In this document: positions 49,925 through 59,979 of the stretch, in pieces
Layout of the letters: each line of letters begins with the position of its first letter
Numbering within the stretch: position 1 is the first letter of the stretch
Origin: Lonicera japonica
Lineage: Eukaryota > Streptophyta > Magnoliopsida > Dipsacales > Caprifoliaceae
Direction of reading: 5' to 3'
Assembly (NCBI GenBank): GCA_021464415.1
Contig: CM038463.1
Location: 1,860,001 to 1,924,000, forward strand
Length of the DNA: 64,000 nucleotides
The notes under the pieces: model-generated
Seen by the model: the letters and a program-made list of their open reading frames with translations, nothing else
Told to the model about the DNA's origin: nothing
Database searches by the model: none
Program-made: the position numbers and the translations under genes

Positions 49925-52900
49925 CTAATATACTCGAGCGCGTTTTGACACGCTCCCACTGTCACCCGAGCCCTCCTCGGGAGTAAGATCAACCACTGGG
50001 ACGCCTGGAACAGGAGGAACTGCCTCCTGGGAAGGGCACGCAGACTGGACAGGAGCCGTAGCACGGATCACCGAGGATCGAGAACGCCTGGAGGTCCAAC
50101 TGCTACTCCTCCGAGACTCCGTCCGGGCATGAGAAAAAGTCAGGGGGTCGTCTGGCCGTAAAGAAACGTCAATAGCCCTCTGATAGTCATGCATATATGC
50201 AGGAGGGTCTCGACCGACGTACTGGAGCAGGTTCCAGCTGTAGAGGTACTGGGCATGCCAAGCCCGCAAATCCGCCACCCGTACACTCACCCGCTGTAAA
50301 AGACATAAGATAAGAGGATCAGCACAATCAAAATAAATAAATATAGATATAAAAGTATCAAAAGAGGTTGAAGTAGGTACTTCATCACCAGGGCGACCAC
50401 CCAAGTAGTCAAAAGTGTCCTTAGGAAGAGGATACTCGGGGATAGTGTATCGACGTAAACCGGCGCCGACATAAGAAATATCTCGAGGAAGTGGGGGAAG
50501 ATCTACCCAATGGATGGACGGCCCCACCGGAACATCAGCAGAAGTGGACCCCCCTTCCTCACGAATAGGGAACAAAAGAGGGCGAGAAGATGAGCCGCCG
50601 AAACCTGGAGATCGGGCTGGAGGGCCCATAGCAGTCGATGGGAGAGGAGTCAGTGTAGCGTAGGTACGGACACCTGGAGGATCCACCACGGTCGTCGCTC
50701 TCAAAGGCGGGACCCCACTAGAAGAAGTAGTCGCCGCAGCAAGAGGGGACCGCCCAAACTGCTCGTAATCTGCCCCAAGGTCCGCAGGCTCCCAGGACCT
50801 CTTAAAAAATCCTGCTCTTCCCTCGGCAGCCTCGGCAGCATCAAAAAGGACCTCCGGAGACACAGAAGGGCCGGTAGGGAACTCAAAGCCCTCAGCACGC
50901 CGCTCCTCCACGGGTGTCGTCTGAGGTGGCTGTTCCGGAGCCGCCGTCGTATCACCTCCCTCACCCCCTGACCTATCACCACCCTCGCCAGCAGCAGGAA
51001 TGTCCCTCTCCCCCTCGGGGTCCTCGTCCTCGAAATCCAGAATGTTGTCCCTCTGATCGGGGACAGGTGGCAGGTGACCCGGAACCGTCCTAACTAGGTG
51101 GGTATGTCCTCTTATATAATGGGGATCGCCTCCCAACGCCCGATATCTCTCATAAAAAACCTATCCCCGAGTCCCCTTCGGCTCTCTCATCAAATAACGG
51201 GCAGTAAAAGTGGCGTAGTCTCCCTCCTCGGTAAATGTCTGAAAGCCAAGACCGTCAACCAAGGCTTGCACCGTCACTGGGTCAATCTTACTCGTCCGCC
51301 TCATCAAGACCGGTGGAAATAGTGGAACTCGAGGCCACTGGGCTGGTGTATGCTGGCAATGACTCTCTCGCCCAAGTAAAAATAAAGGCCGTACTCATCC
51401 CTAATCAGCCGCCTAGTCCTCGAGGCGGTCAGAGCACGGCCATATCCGAAATGGAGACCCAGATCACCCCAGGGGGCCCACTCAATCTATAAAGAGAACG
51501 AAATTTTATTTCAGTTATTTATATTCTATCTACAATTTATTTATTGAAAAGAAAGAATACTAAAGTATTTACCTGCTCCTCTAGCAGGTCATGAACGGCA
51601 GCAGCTCCGGTCTCCCGAGTCCGGTATACATAGGGAGCCCTGTAGCTCCCCGCAATGAATCGGGGGAGAAAAGGGAACTAATCCTCGTTCTCAACAAGGA
51701 GATCTATCTGGGCGTGACCCAAACGAGTATACGCTACAAACCAACTCTGAAGAAGAAACATAAAGAATGTCAGCAGCAATCAACGAATAAAAAGTAAAGA
51801 ACTGGAACAAGGATAAGGGAACAAAAGTATATACCTCCCACAGCAAAGAAAAGCCCTTGAGGTTCAGGGCTAAGTGGCGAGAAACCTGGTCCATAGCATC
51901 ATAGAGGACGGCAAGAATGAAACCGCCCCAATCATAGTCGAACATGATGCTGAAATCATGGAGATAGGGCAGCCACCAGAGATGAGCCGTGTCCCCCCCA
52001 CGGGCCTCAAAAAGGTCATGAAGCGTCAGTAAAAGAAGGACACAGGCATACTGACGCGCCTCCTGACGAGTCATTAAAGCTCCTGAAGCAACCAAGCGAG
52101 CTCTCTCTGTGGCCAGGCGCGTGACCAGAACCGCTCGGGGGATCGTATCGCTTGAACTCCGTCGCTCGGGAAACCACCCAAGTGCGCCCACGATACCCTC
52201 TACCGTCAGGCGCAAAGGAACATCGATCTGTATAGGGACCCCCTGAAGGAATCCCAGTCAAAGCAAATAAGTCGAGGGGGGTCATCGTCATCTCCCCCCA
52301 GCTCCGGTGAAAAGTGTGGGTGGTGTCCCACCAATGATAGGCCAGAGCCAACACCAACACAGCCGCCCTAGATACCCGCTCCGAGAGGGCATCGAAGAGA
52401 GAGCCGAAAGGAGTCGTAAGGAGCAACTTCTGGACAGGAGCCGGTGCCTGTCGCCACTCTAAAGAAATGGTGTTGGGGGAACCCCAACCACGGCCAACCC
52501 ACTGCAAACAAAAGGAACGAATATAGAATTATGAGGGTACTTTGGTATAATTATGAGAGATATAGGGTTATAAGGGCAAATTATGTAATTTTCCAAACCT
52601 GAGGGTACTTTGGTGTAATTATGAGAGATATAGGGTTATAAGGGAAAATTATGTAATTTTCCAAACCTGAGGGTAATTTGGTATAATTATGAGAGTTATA
52701 GGGTTATAGGGGTAAAATTATGTAATTTTTCAAACCTGAGGGTACTTTGGTATAATTATGAAAGTTATATGGGTAAAATTATGTAATTTTCTAAACTTGA
52801 GGGTACTTTGGTGTAATTATGAGAGTTATAGGGTTATAAAAGTAAATTATGTAATTTTCCAAACCTGAGGGTACTTTGGTGTAATTATGAGAGTTATAGG

Positions 52901-53847
52901 GGTAAAATTATGTAATTTTCCAAACCTGAGGGTACTTTGGTTTAATTATGAAAGTTATAGGGTTATAGGGGTAAATTATGTAATTTTTCAAACCTGAGGG
53001 TACTTTGGTGTAATTATGAGAGATATAGGGTTATAAGGGTAAATTATGTAATTTTCCAAACCTGAGGGTACTTTGGTGTAATTATGATAGATATAGGGTT
53101 ATAAGGGCAAATTATGTAATTTTCCATACCTAAGGGTACTTTGGTGTAATTATGAGAGATATAGGGTTATAAGGGCAAATTATGTAATTTTCCAAACCTG
53201 AGGGTACTTTGGTATAATTATGAGAGTTATAGGGTTATAGGGGTAAAATTATGTAATTTTCCAAACCTGAGGGTACTTTGGCATAATTATGAGAGTTATA
53301 GGGTTATAGGGGTAAAATTATGTAATTTTCCAAACCTGAGGGTACTTTGGTGTAATTATAAGAGTTACAGGGTTATAAAAGTAAATTATGTAATTTTCCA
53401 AACCTGAGGGTACTTTGGTGTGAGTATGAGAGTATGGAGTTAGGAGGGTACATTATGTAGCTTTCTAAAAAAACATAAAGGGTATCACAAGTAAAAGTAT
53501 GTGTTCACTAAATCGGGTATTATTTCTAGGCAGACATACATATTAACATTTATTTAAATAAACATGCAGGAAACGAACGAACGAATAAAAAGAAGACATA
53601 CCAGAGATCGACGACGGATCTCGTGAGAAACAAGCTCCATCAAGAGCCACAAAACGTCCGGGACCGGAGCAGCCCGGGTAACGTCTCGGTAGACCACCGC
53701 CCGACCGTGGTCTACCCCATCCTCACCGTACCAATCGAGGTCGGCCCAGTCGTCGTGGTGAGGGCTGCAGCGAAGAACGCCCTGAGCATCTGTAAAAGTG
53801 ACCTCCTCCTGGTCACCCTCCAGTCTATCAGGATGTACAGGGTCCAT
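49925..53847 (-). pseudogene. Antisense gene 2 of the Tat element: plant mobile domain (PMD) protein, five exons
   Basis: Exons on the minus strand: 53847-53602, 52501-51835, 51746-51573, 51486-50381 and 50293-49925 (stop), all with GT-AG borders. Exon 1 begins MDPVHPDRLEGDQEEVTF. Exon 2 carries the PMD hallmark THTFHRSWGEMTMTPLDLFA and, after a one-base insertion near 52245 (GGGGG run), YLHDFSIMFDYDWGGFILAV. Exon 3 has SWFVAYTRLGH. Exon 4 is a long acidic/proline linker after VPLFPPVLMRRTSKIDPVT, and exon 5 ends in SVSKRARVY. About 850 residues in the ancestor. Stops in exons 3 and 4 (TAG) and a second slip near 51350 inactivate it. PMD is shared by plant MAIN/MAIL1 proteins, needed for genome integrity and silencing, and by transposons. 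Intron 1 is filled with a 68-bp minisatellite. Confidence 0.82.
52532..53465. repeat. 68-bp minisatellite, about 14 units, in intron 1 of the PMD gene
   Basis: Each unit begins GAGGGTACTTTGGTGTAATT and ends near ATGTAATTTTCCAAACCT. Starts occur at 52532, 52601, 52669 and 52738, and so on to about 53406. Most units are 67-69 bp; some are shortened by about 8-10 bp. The array makes up nearly all of the 1.1 kb intron. Confidence 0.93.
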
Positions 53848-53987
53848 CCGTGTATATGGAATGTGTGAGGGAAACTGGAAAAGTCGGAAAAGCAGCAGGG
53901 CTTCCGCGCTTAGGAGAAGGGAGAAAGAAAGCTAGAGAGAGAGAGAGAGAAATGAGAGAATGAGGTGGAATGAGCTCAACAAGGGGC

Positions 53988-54070
53988 TTATATAGTGGGG
54001 CAGTTTGTCACGCGACAAATGGCCACATTGTCGCGCGACAAAGATCCAGACACCGAAGTGTCGCGCGACA
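53988..54070 (-). promoter_or_regulatory. Promoter of the PMD gene: TATA box and three palindromes
   Basis: The minus strand has TATATAA at 53994-53988, followed by a CT-rich leader (GAGA tract on the plus strand) and the ATG at 53847. Upstream are TGTCACGCGACA at 54006-54017 and TGTCGCGCGACA at 54029-54040 and 54059-54070. The block from TTTGTC to CGACAA aligns with the three-palindrome block of the LTR in the same plus-strand orientation, with nearly equal spacing (23 and 30 bp here, 22 and 31 bp in the LTR). Confidence 0.75.
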
Positions 54071-54959
54071 AACCCATCCCATCCCCTAATTTTTTGACCT
54101 TTGTCTCATTTTATCTCTTGCAGGGGTACTCCAGAGAAGCATTTTTTCGAGAAATTGCTAAAAACCGTACATGCAGGATAAAAATTCAAGGAGGACTTCC
54201 AAATCATCTCTCTGAAAAATGCGAGAACAAAATACAAACGGTTAAAGTAGTCTCTGATTGCCCAGAAGGATCGAGACCATCGATGAGAAAAGGCAAAATA
54301 TCAATATAAGACGGGAATAGAAAAAATTAAAAAAGTAGAAAAGAGAAAAAGAACCCGCATGAATGCCTAAAGCGAGCGAGAGAAACAGAAATGTAGAGTG
54401 ACAGGGAGAGCCACACCAAAAGTGACAGCTAGGCCAAAACCGACTCAGGGCTTCGTTTTGGGTGAGTAAGGCTCCTGATCGCAAAAAAGGGATAAAAAGA
54501 CTCCTGGTCAAAAACAGAGAAGGCCAGGAAAAGTCTTTCCCAAAAAGAGGGAGAAATAAGGGCATCGAAAAACATAATACGATGTGGGCCCACCAAAAGA
54601 GAAAAATAAGAAGAGAACAGAGATCAGAGATTGAACTTTCAAACAAATTTTCTTTTCAGCACGATACAGAAGAGATGGTTTGGAAATCCTCGAAGCATCA
54701 CTCTGCGGAGAGCAAGAGAAATCCGAAAACTGCCTTCTAAAAGAAGTATCCTCACTCGAGGAAAACATGAGAGTAAAGTTCAGAAAGATACAGGAAAACG
54801 GACACCCAGATAACAGATTAGACCTTGATGAGCTCTTTTCACTCTCACAAAAATTTATCTCTCTCACTCTAGAAGTCTAAGAGAGACAACAATTAAATTC
54901 ACCAGAGTACAACACAAGCCCTCGCCAGAGGCAAAATTACTCACAAAAGCCCTCCTAGA
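54071..54959 (+). other. 3' untranslated region of the Tat element, non-repetitive part
   Basis: No gene supported. Several overlapping short ORFs on both strands lack domains. Confidence 0.5.
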
Positions 54960-55445
54960 GGCAATTTTCTTTCTTCTTACAGATAAAAAGCCCTCCCAGA
55001 GAGGCACAGTGGAGCAATGATAGTCCTCCCACCTGAGGCGAGGCCCTCTCAGAGAGGCACAGTGGAGCAGTGGTAGTCCTCCCACCTGAGGCGAAGCCCT
55101 CCCAGAGAGGCACAGTGTAGCAATGGTAGTCTCCCACCTGAGGCAAGAAGAGCGAAACCCCTTAGAGAGGCACAGTGTAGCAATGGTAGTCCTCCCACCT
55201 GAGGCGAAGCCCTCCCAGAGAGGCACAGTGGAGCAATGGTAGTCCTCCCACCTGAGGCGAAGCCCTCCCAGAGAGGCACAGTAGAGCAATGGTAGTCCTC
55301 CCACCTGAGGCGAACCCTCCCAGAGAGGCACAGTGGAGCAATGGTAGTCCTCCCACCTGAGGCGAAGCCCTCCCAGAGAGGCACAGTGTAGCAATGGTAG
55401 TCCTCCCACTTGAGGCGCAAAGTGGATCAATGGTAGTCCTCCCAT
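54960..55445. repeat. 53-bp minisatellite, about 8 units, near the 3' end of the Tat element
   Basis: The unit reads CAATGGTAGTCCTCCCACCT then GAGGCGAAGCCCTCCCAGAG and AGGCACAGTGGAG. The period is 53 bp (for example CAATGG at 55234 and 55287). Because 53 is not a multiple of 3, open frames on the minus strand cycle through three translations; these are not genes. Tandem arrays in this position are known for Ogre/Tat elements. Related GCCCTC..GAGGCA fragments extend to about 55545. Confidence 0.92.
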
Positions 55446-55672
55446 ATGAGGCGAGTGGAGCAAATAAAAGCCCTCGAAAGAGGCAATGAGGTAACAAAAG
55501 CCCTCTCCGGAGGCAAAACCAAACACAAGCCCTCTCCGGAGGCACTCACGAACACTTTTTGCATAACACACACTTCCTTAGAGTTCTTGCGGGAAACATG
55601 GATCATGGTCTCTTCCAGTCGCCTCAATTCCTTGCAAGCAAGGAGCTTGAGTCGAGATGGTCTGTAGACACT

Positions 55673-57141
55673 CCGATCCGTGACCCCCGCAAGAACCTTA
55701 ACGACCTTCGAGAACTACTATTTTTGGGTCCGGGACCTACCCGAGTACCCGAAACTACCCCGAAAGGGTTTGTTGGCCAACAAACCTATTTTTAAGGGAG
55801 ATTGTCGCACGACATTTCACATTGTCGCGCGACAATCCCTCCTGACATCAGACCATCCACTCTCTGACACATCAGTCTGTCAGAAACATCACTTCAGCCG
55901 TTTGTCGCATGACATTGGACACATTGTCGCGCGACATATGCCCCATTTGCAGAAGTGTCGCGCGACAATCTTTCCCGAGCAGTATAAATAGGCCAACACC
56001 CCCAAGGGTTCAAGACGGCAATTTGGGATTAAAGAATTATTGGCTTATATCTGATTTTCTAGTCTTTCATCAAGCATTCTTGATTCTCGTCTTATTTCTG
56101 AAGAATTATCGAATCTTTTCTCGACACTCGACGTCTCCCGTCTCTAGAATCGAATTCTCGGAAATATCTGAAGAAAGAAAAGATCATTGTCGCCGGAGAT
56201 CTCTCTGTCGTATTATATTTCTTTCTTATTATTATTCTCGTCGGGAAGGTAAAGAAAGTCCCTTCTAGTATTTAAATTAGATATCTGTGTACTTGTTTTA
56301 TTTCTGTTGTTTTGTCCACATTTATTTGAACAAACTTATTGCCAAGTTACAAATAGTCTACCGTTTTCAAAACAAAAGAGTAAGTATATTACCATCCGGA
56401 TAAAATCCTGTTTTCAAAACCCGGACCAGTAAAACTTACTTAGGAATTAAAATCCGGTGTATCTTATCTGTTTCATAGATTGTGATATGTCCGGTTGAAC
56501 TCCCTTCAAGAGTTCTAATTTCACATTAAATTAGTTCCAGTAAGGATCCGAACTTTTACAAAAGTAATCACTGCACGAGAAAACCGTCATTATCTGAGAA
56601 ATAATACGGGACACTCTTTCAAAAACAAAAAGGGATTTGCCATTCGTACTTACATCCTTTAAAGAAATAAAGAACCTTGGATTTCGGAACACAAAGATTT
56701 TCATCCCTTTTCCCCATTTTTCCCAAAATTAGGGCTTTCACTTAGAAAGTAGTAGACTGTCAGTAAAAGCATCCAAGTTTTTCAACATAGAATAAACATA
56801 TAAGACCACTAGAGACCGAAAGGGCGAAATGGGTGCTTAACACCTTCCCAAACCGTAATATAGTTTTCGAACTCTATAGAATCCTGGTTTCGTAGACAAA
56901 CGTGTAAGGAAAGGCTTACCTATAGCCTTTCCTCTTACACGACCTTTTTTTGTCCGTTTTCTCGTAAAACGTACTGGCGACTCTGAATGAACCCCTTTGC
57001 ATCTAGAAATAAAACATAGGGACATGTGATATGAATCACCAAAGATACACCAACAAATGGAACGATGGAATCCATTCCGACGTTTTAGACGCCCAACTGA
57101 ACGGGGACGAGACCTAGGGGTCGCATTTGCGGATTCTCATA
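55673..57141 (+). repeat. 3' LTR of the Tat element
   Basis: 1469 bp, TGTAGACACTCC to GGATTCTCATA, where the final CA has become TA. It is colinear with the 5' LTR with scattered transitions. It keeps five palindromes against four in the 5' LTR. Confidence 0.93.
55803..55989 (+). promoter_or_regulatory. Palindrome cluster and TATA box of the 3' LTR
   Basis: Palindromes at 55803-55814 (TGTCGCACGACA), 55823-55834, 55903-55914 (TGTCGCATGACA), 55925-55936 and 55956-55967; TATAAAT at 55983-55989. The variants are CpG-to-CpA changes. Confidence 0.75.
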
Positions 57142-57146
57142 ATTAC

Positions 57147-58008
57147 TTAATTGACATTTAAGTTTAAAACTTCTGTAGTTTAAGTTTATGTTGATCTCTT
57201 AGAAAAATGGAAAAAGATAAGTTTTTTTAAAACAAAAAACAAAACCCAGTTTTTGTTTTAATTAAATTTTTCTATTTCATTTAAAAAATAGCTTTTATTT
57301 AATTAATCTTTCTGTTTTATCTTAAAAATAGTTTTTATTTTAATTAATCTTTCTGTTTTATCTTAAAAACAGTTTTTATTTTAATTAATCTATCTGTTTT
57401 ATTTTAAAAACAGTTTTTTTTTATGTTTTAATTACCAATTATGCCTTATAGAATCTATGTATATATGTGAACAAAATTTTGTAAACTTATCCTCGAAATT
57501 CATTTACATGTAATTTATATATATAGATTGTATATATATGTATAGTTTATGTAAATGTGAAACCTCCTTTGTGTATATATATATAGTTAAGGATTTAATA
57601 TAGATATGAATTTGTTTCTAATATAAAATAGCAGTTTGATTTAATGTGGTTTTGAACTCCACCCCCATCTACTGACCACTCTATAGCCAAAATTTACACA
57701 ATAAGCATGCTATATTTGCGATGGACTAATTAAATTTATAATTTCTATAGTTGTGGTAAATCAGCTTGCTAAGAAAATTAGAATATTACCTATATTTTTA
57801 ATTGTTTTATTTAGTATGTCATAAACTCAACAGTTGCCATGATAATGAAAGGTCATGCGCATTATAATTACTATGATAAAGTATTTTCATATAGCGAAAA
57901 ATGTGACCATTATAGATCTTGATTTTTGAAATCTAATTCATAATCCTGAAAAATAACTAACATGAATGTAATCATAACTGTGTAATATCTTCTTTATTAT
58001 TCATTAAG
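57147..58008 (+). other. Leader of copia element 2, right part
   Basis: Continues the copia leader after the Tat insertion and runs to the gag ATG at 58009. No ORF of note; includes a 42-bp tandem repeat. Confidence 0.7.
57237..57425. repeat. About 42-bp tandem repeat, four units
   Basis: Units of the form AATTAATCTTTCTGTTTTAT followed by CTTAAAAATAGTTTTTATTTT. Later units are closer to each other than to the first. Confidence 0.75.
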
Positions 58009-59721
58009 ATGGCCGACCCAACTCGACCTGAATTTGACATTTTGGACTTAGAAGGACATAAGTACCATCGATGGGTTTTTGATGTAGAAATTGCCTTTGT
58101 GGCTAAAAAATACTCTGCCACACTTACTGACCCGAAAGACCACACAGACTATAGAGCGTTTGACAAGGTGAAATCAAATGCATTAATGTTTCTATGGAAA
58201 CATATTGACCCCAGCCTACGCTAAGAATACCTTCAGTTGAAGACACTTAAAGAATTATGAGATTTCCTTAAGAGACATTTTGGGAACATTCATTACACTT
58301 TACTCCCAGAATTGACCGTTCAGTAGGGGTGTCCAGAATCCAATCTAAACCGAGGAACCGTCCAATCCAATCTAATCCATTTTTCCTGAATTTTATGAAT
58401 GATTGGATTGGATCGGATGCAAAATTTGAAAATCGAAAAAAATTGGATCGGTTCCGATTTAATGTGCTCTAGGAACCGATCCAATCCAATCCATTATTAG
58501 AGTTGCCACATGTCTCTCCCTCATTGGTAGCATAATGTAATATATACAAGTTGTCACTTTGAAATCATTTAATCTTAGTTTGTTATTTAATATTTAACTT
58601 AATCATGTATGGTTCATCAATTGGTTTAATTATGTATTTTTGGTTAGACAATAGACATTTTAACTTGAAGCTATTTGATTGAACACTTAAACTTTATTTG
58701 TAATGGATTTTATTTAATTTACAAGTACTTTTCATCTTGTTTTACATTAAAATTAAACATTTTAAGAATTTAATATATCTTATTTTAAACTTTTAATCGA
58801 ATCGGATCGAATCGAAACCGATCTAATCCAACATTTAATTGGATTGGATTGGTAAAATGTATTGGATTGAATTGGATGCCAAAACTTAAAACCGACATCG
58901 GATCGTATCGAATGCGGATGGTTTAAAATGATCGGATCGGATCGGATGGACACCCCTACCGTTTAGTGAAATGAAATCCAATTGCTTGACTCTAAAAAGG
59001 TTAACGACTTCAATAAGGACATGCTGCGCCTAAAGGCACGTCTTAACTTATGTGGAAATGATCTCACAGAAGATTATATGATTCAGAAGACCTTTTTCAT
59101 TTTCCCTACTTCAACACTTATACTAGCGAACCAATATAGGCTCGAGTATGATGACAAAAGAATCACAACATTCAATAAGCTGATCAACCTACTGCAAGTG
59201 CCTGAAAGGCATAATAAGGTTCTTTTGAATAACAATGCCAGGCCTATCGAGACAAAAAGAATTCCTGAGGCCAATTACGGTAAAATGAACAGAACCCCAA
59301 TGCAAAGGGGGTTAGACATGCTAATCCCTACTCATGCACGTGGCAATAATGCACAACGTGAAAATGGATGTGAGAGTCGTGGTACGGGTTGTGGAGGTTC
59401 TTCAAAAATATGAAGAAGAAAGGGTGCTATTGGACATAATGGTCAGGGAAATAAGATGAAAACACACCTAAAAACCTTCCAGTAAAAAAAAAGAGTTAGC
59501 GATGAGTCATGTTACAAGTGTAGAGTTGTTGGGCACTGGTACAAGAACTGCCATATAAGCGCTAAAGTAGTAGCGAATCACAAGGTATATCGAGAGTCTA
59601 AAGAACATGAATCTCATTTTATGAATGAAGAATATAATAACACTGATGTCAACTTCACAATCGCAGATTTTAGTGGCAAGAAGGACTTTGCTCAGTCAAT
59701 GGATGCATTCGATTTTGACTG
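58009..59721 (+). pseudogene. copia-2 gag remnant with zinc knuckle, split by a hAT-like element
   Basis: Starts MADPTRPEFDILDLEGHKYH and keeps the copia gag fold region (WVFDVEIAFVAKKYS; SNALMFLWKHIDPSLR). A TAA at 58222-58224 and TGA near 58258 stop it. It resumes after the insertion at 58967 with LDSKKVNDFNKDMLRLKARL and LCGNDLTEDYMIQKTF. The zinc knuckle CYKCRVVGHWYKNC (CX2CX4HX4C) is encoded at 59510-59551. It ends at about 59721 after SMDAFDFD. This gag would bind element RNA; it is no longer expressed as one protein. Confidence 0.85.
58324..58958. mobile_element. hAT-like MITE, 635 bp, in copia-2 gag
   Basis: Perfect inverted ends TAGGGGTGTCCA / TGGACACCCCTA. The flanks CCGTTCAG (58316-58323) and CCGTTTAG (58959-58966) match at 7 of 8 positions. 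The interior is rich in GGATTGGATCGGAT and its complement. Removing it joins the gag text. Confidence 0.9.
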
Positions 59722-59979
59722 ATCTGCTTTATTCACTTTATTTTTCAGAATAGTTGAAAAGGCATATTGCCTAATTTTTAATAAGACTATGATTTTGTCT
59801 TAAAGTTTATGTTGATTTGATGAATTAAATTTCTAAACAAGATATTGGATTGATTACTGTTAGTTTTATTCAAATTTTACTCTAAAGTAATTGAATTTGT
59901 TTGTTTTACTACTACATAGTTCGGAATTTATACTCAATTTTATTATTGTAAAAATGAATCGATGATAACTTTAATGATT

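Larger units (their letters stand above)
37884..57141 (+). mobile_element. Tat-clade Ty3/gypsy element with two antisense genes, 19.3 kb
   Basis: LTRs lie at 37884-39374 and 55673-57141, with the target duplication ATTAC at 37879-37883 and 57142-57146. Internal order: primer site (interrupted), leader, gag, protease, RT remnant, RNase H, second RNase H, integrase, then two genes on the opposite strand, tandem repeats and the 3' LTR. The dual RNase H, the aspartic protease (IDNGSTINVYPL), the long 3' region and the antisense ORFs place it in the Tat group (Ogre/Retand relatives). The LTRs differ by scattered transitions and one small indel, so it is not recent. It cannot move by itself. Confidence 0.92.

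Noticed and set aside
54864..55571. Long minus-strand ORFs with repeated GGLPLLHCASL text
   Set aside because: They are translations of the 53-bp minisatellite, whose period is not a multiple of three; the same repeat appears in three frames.
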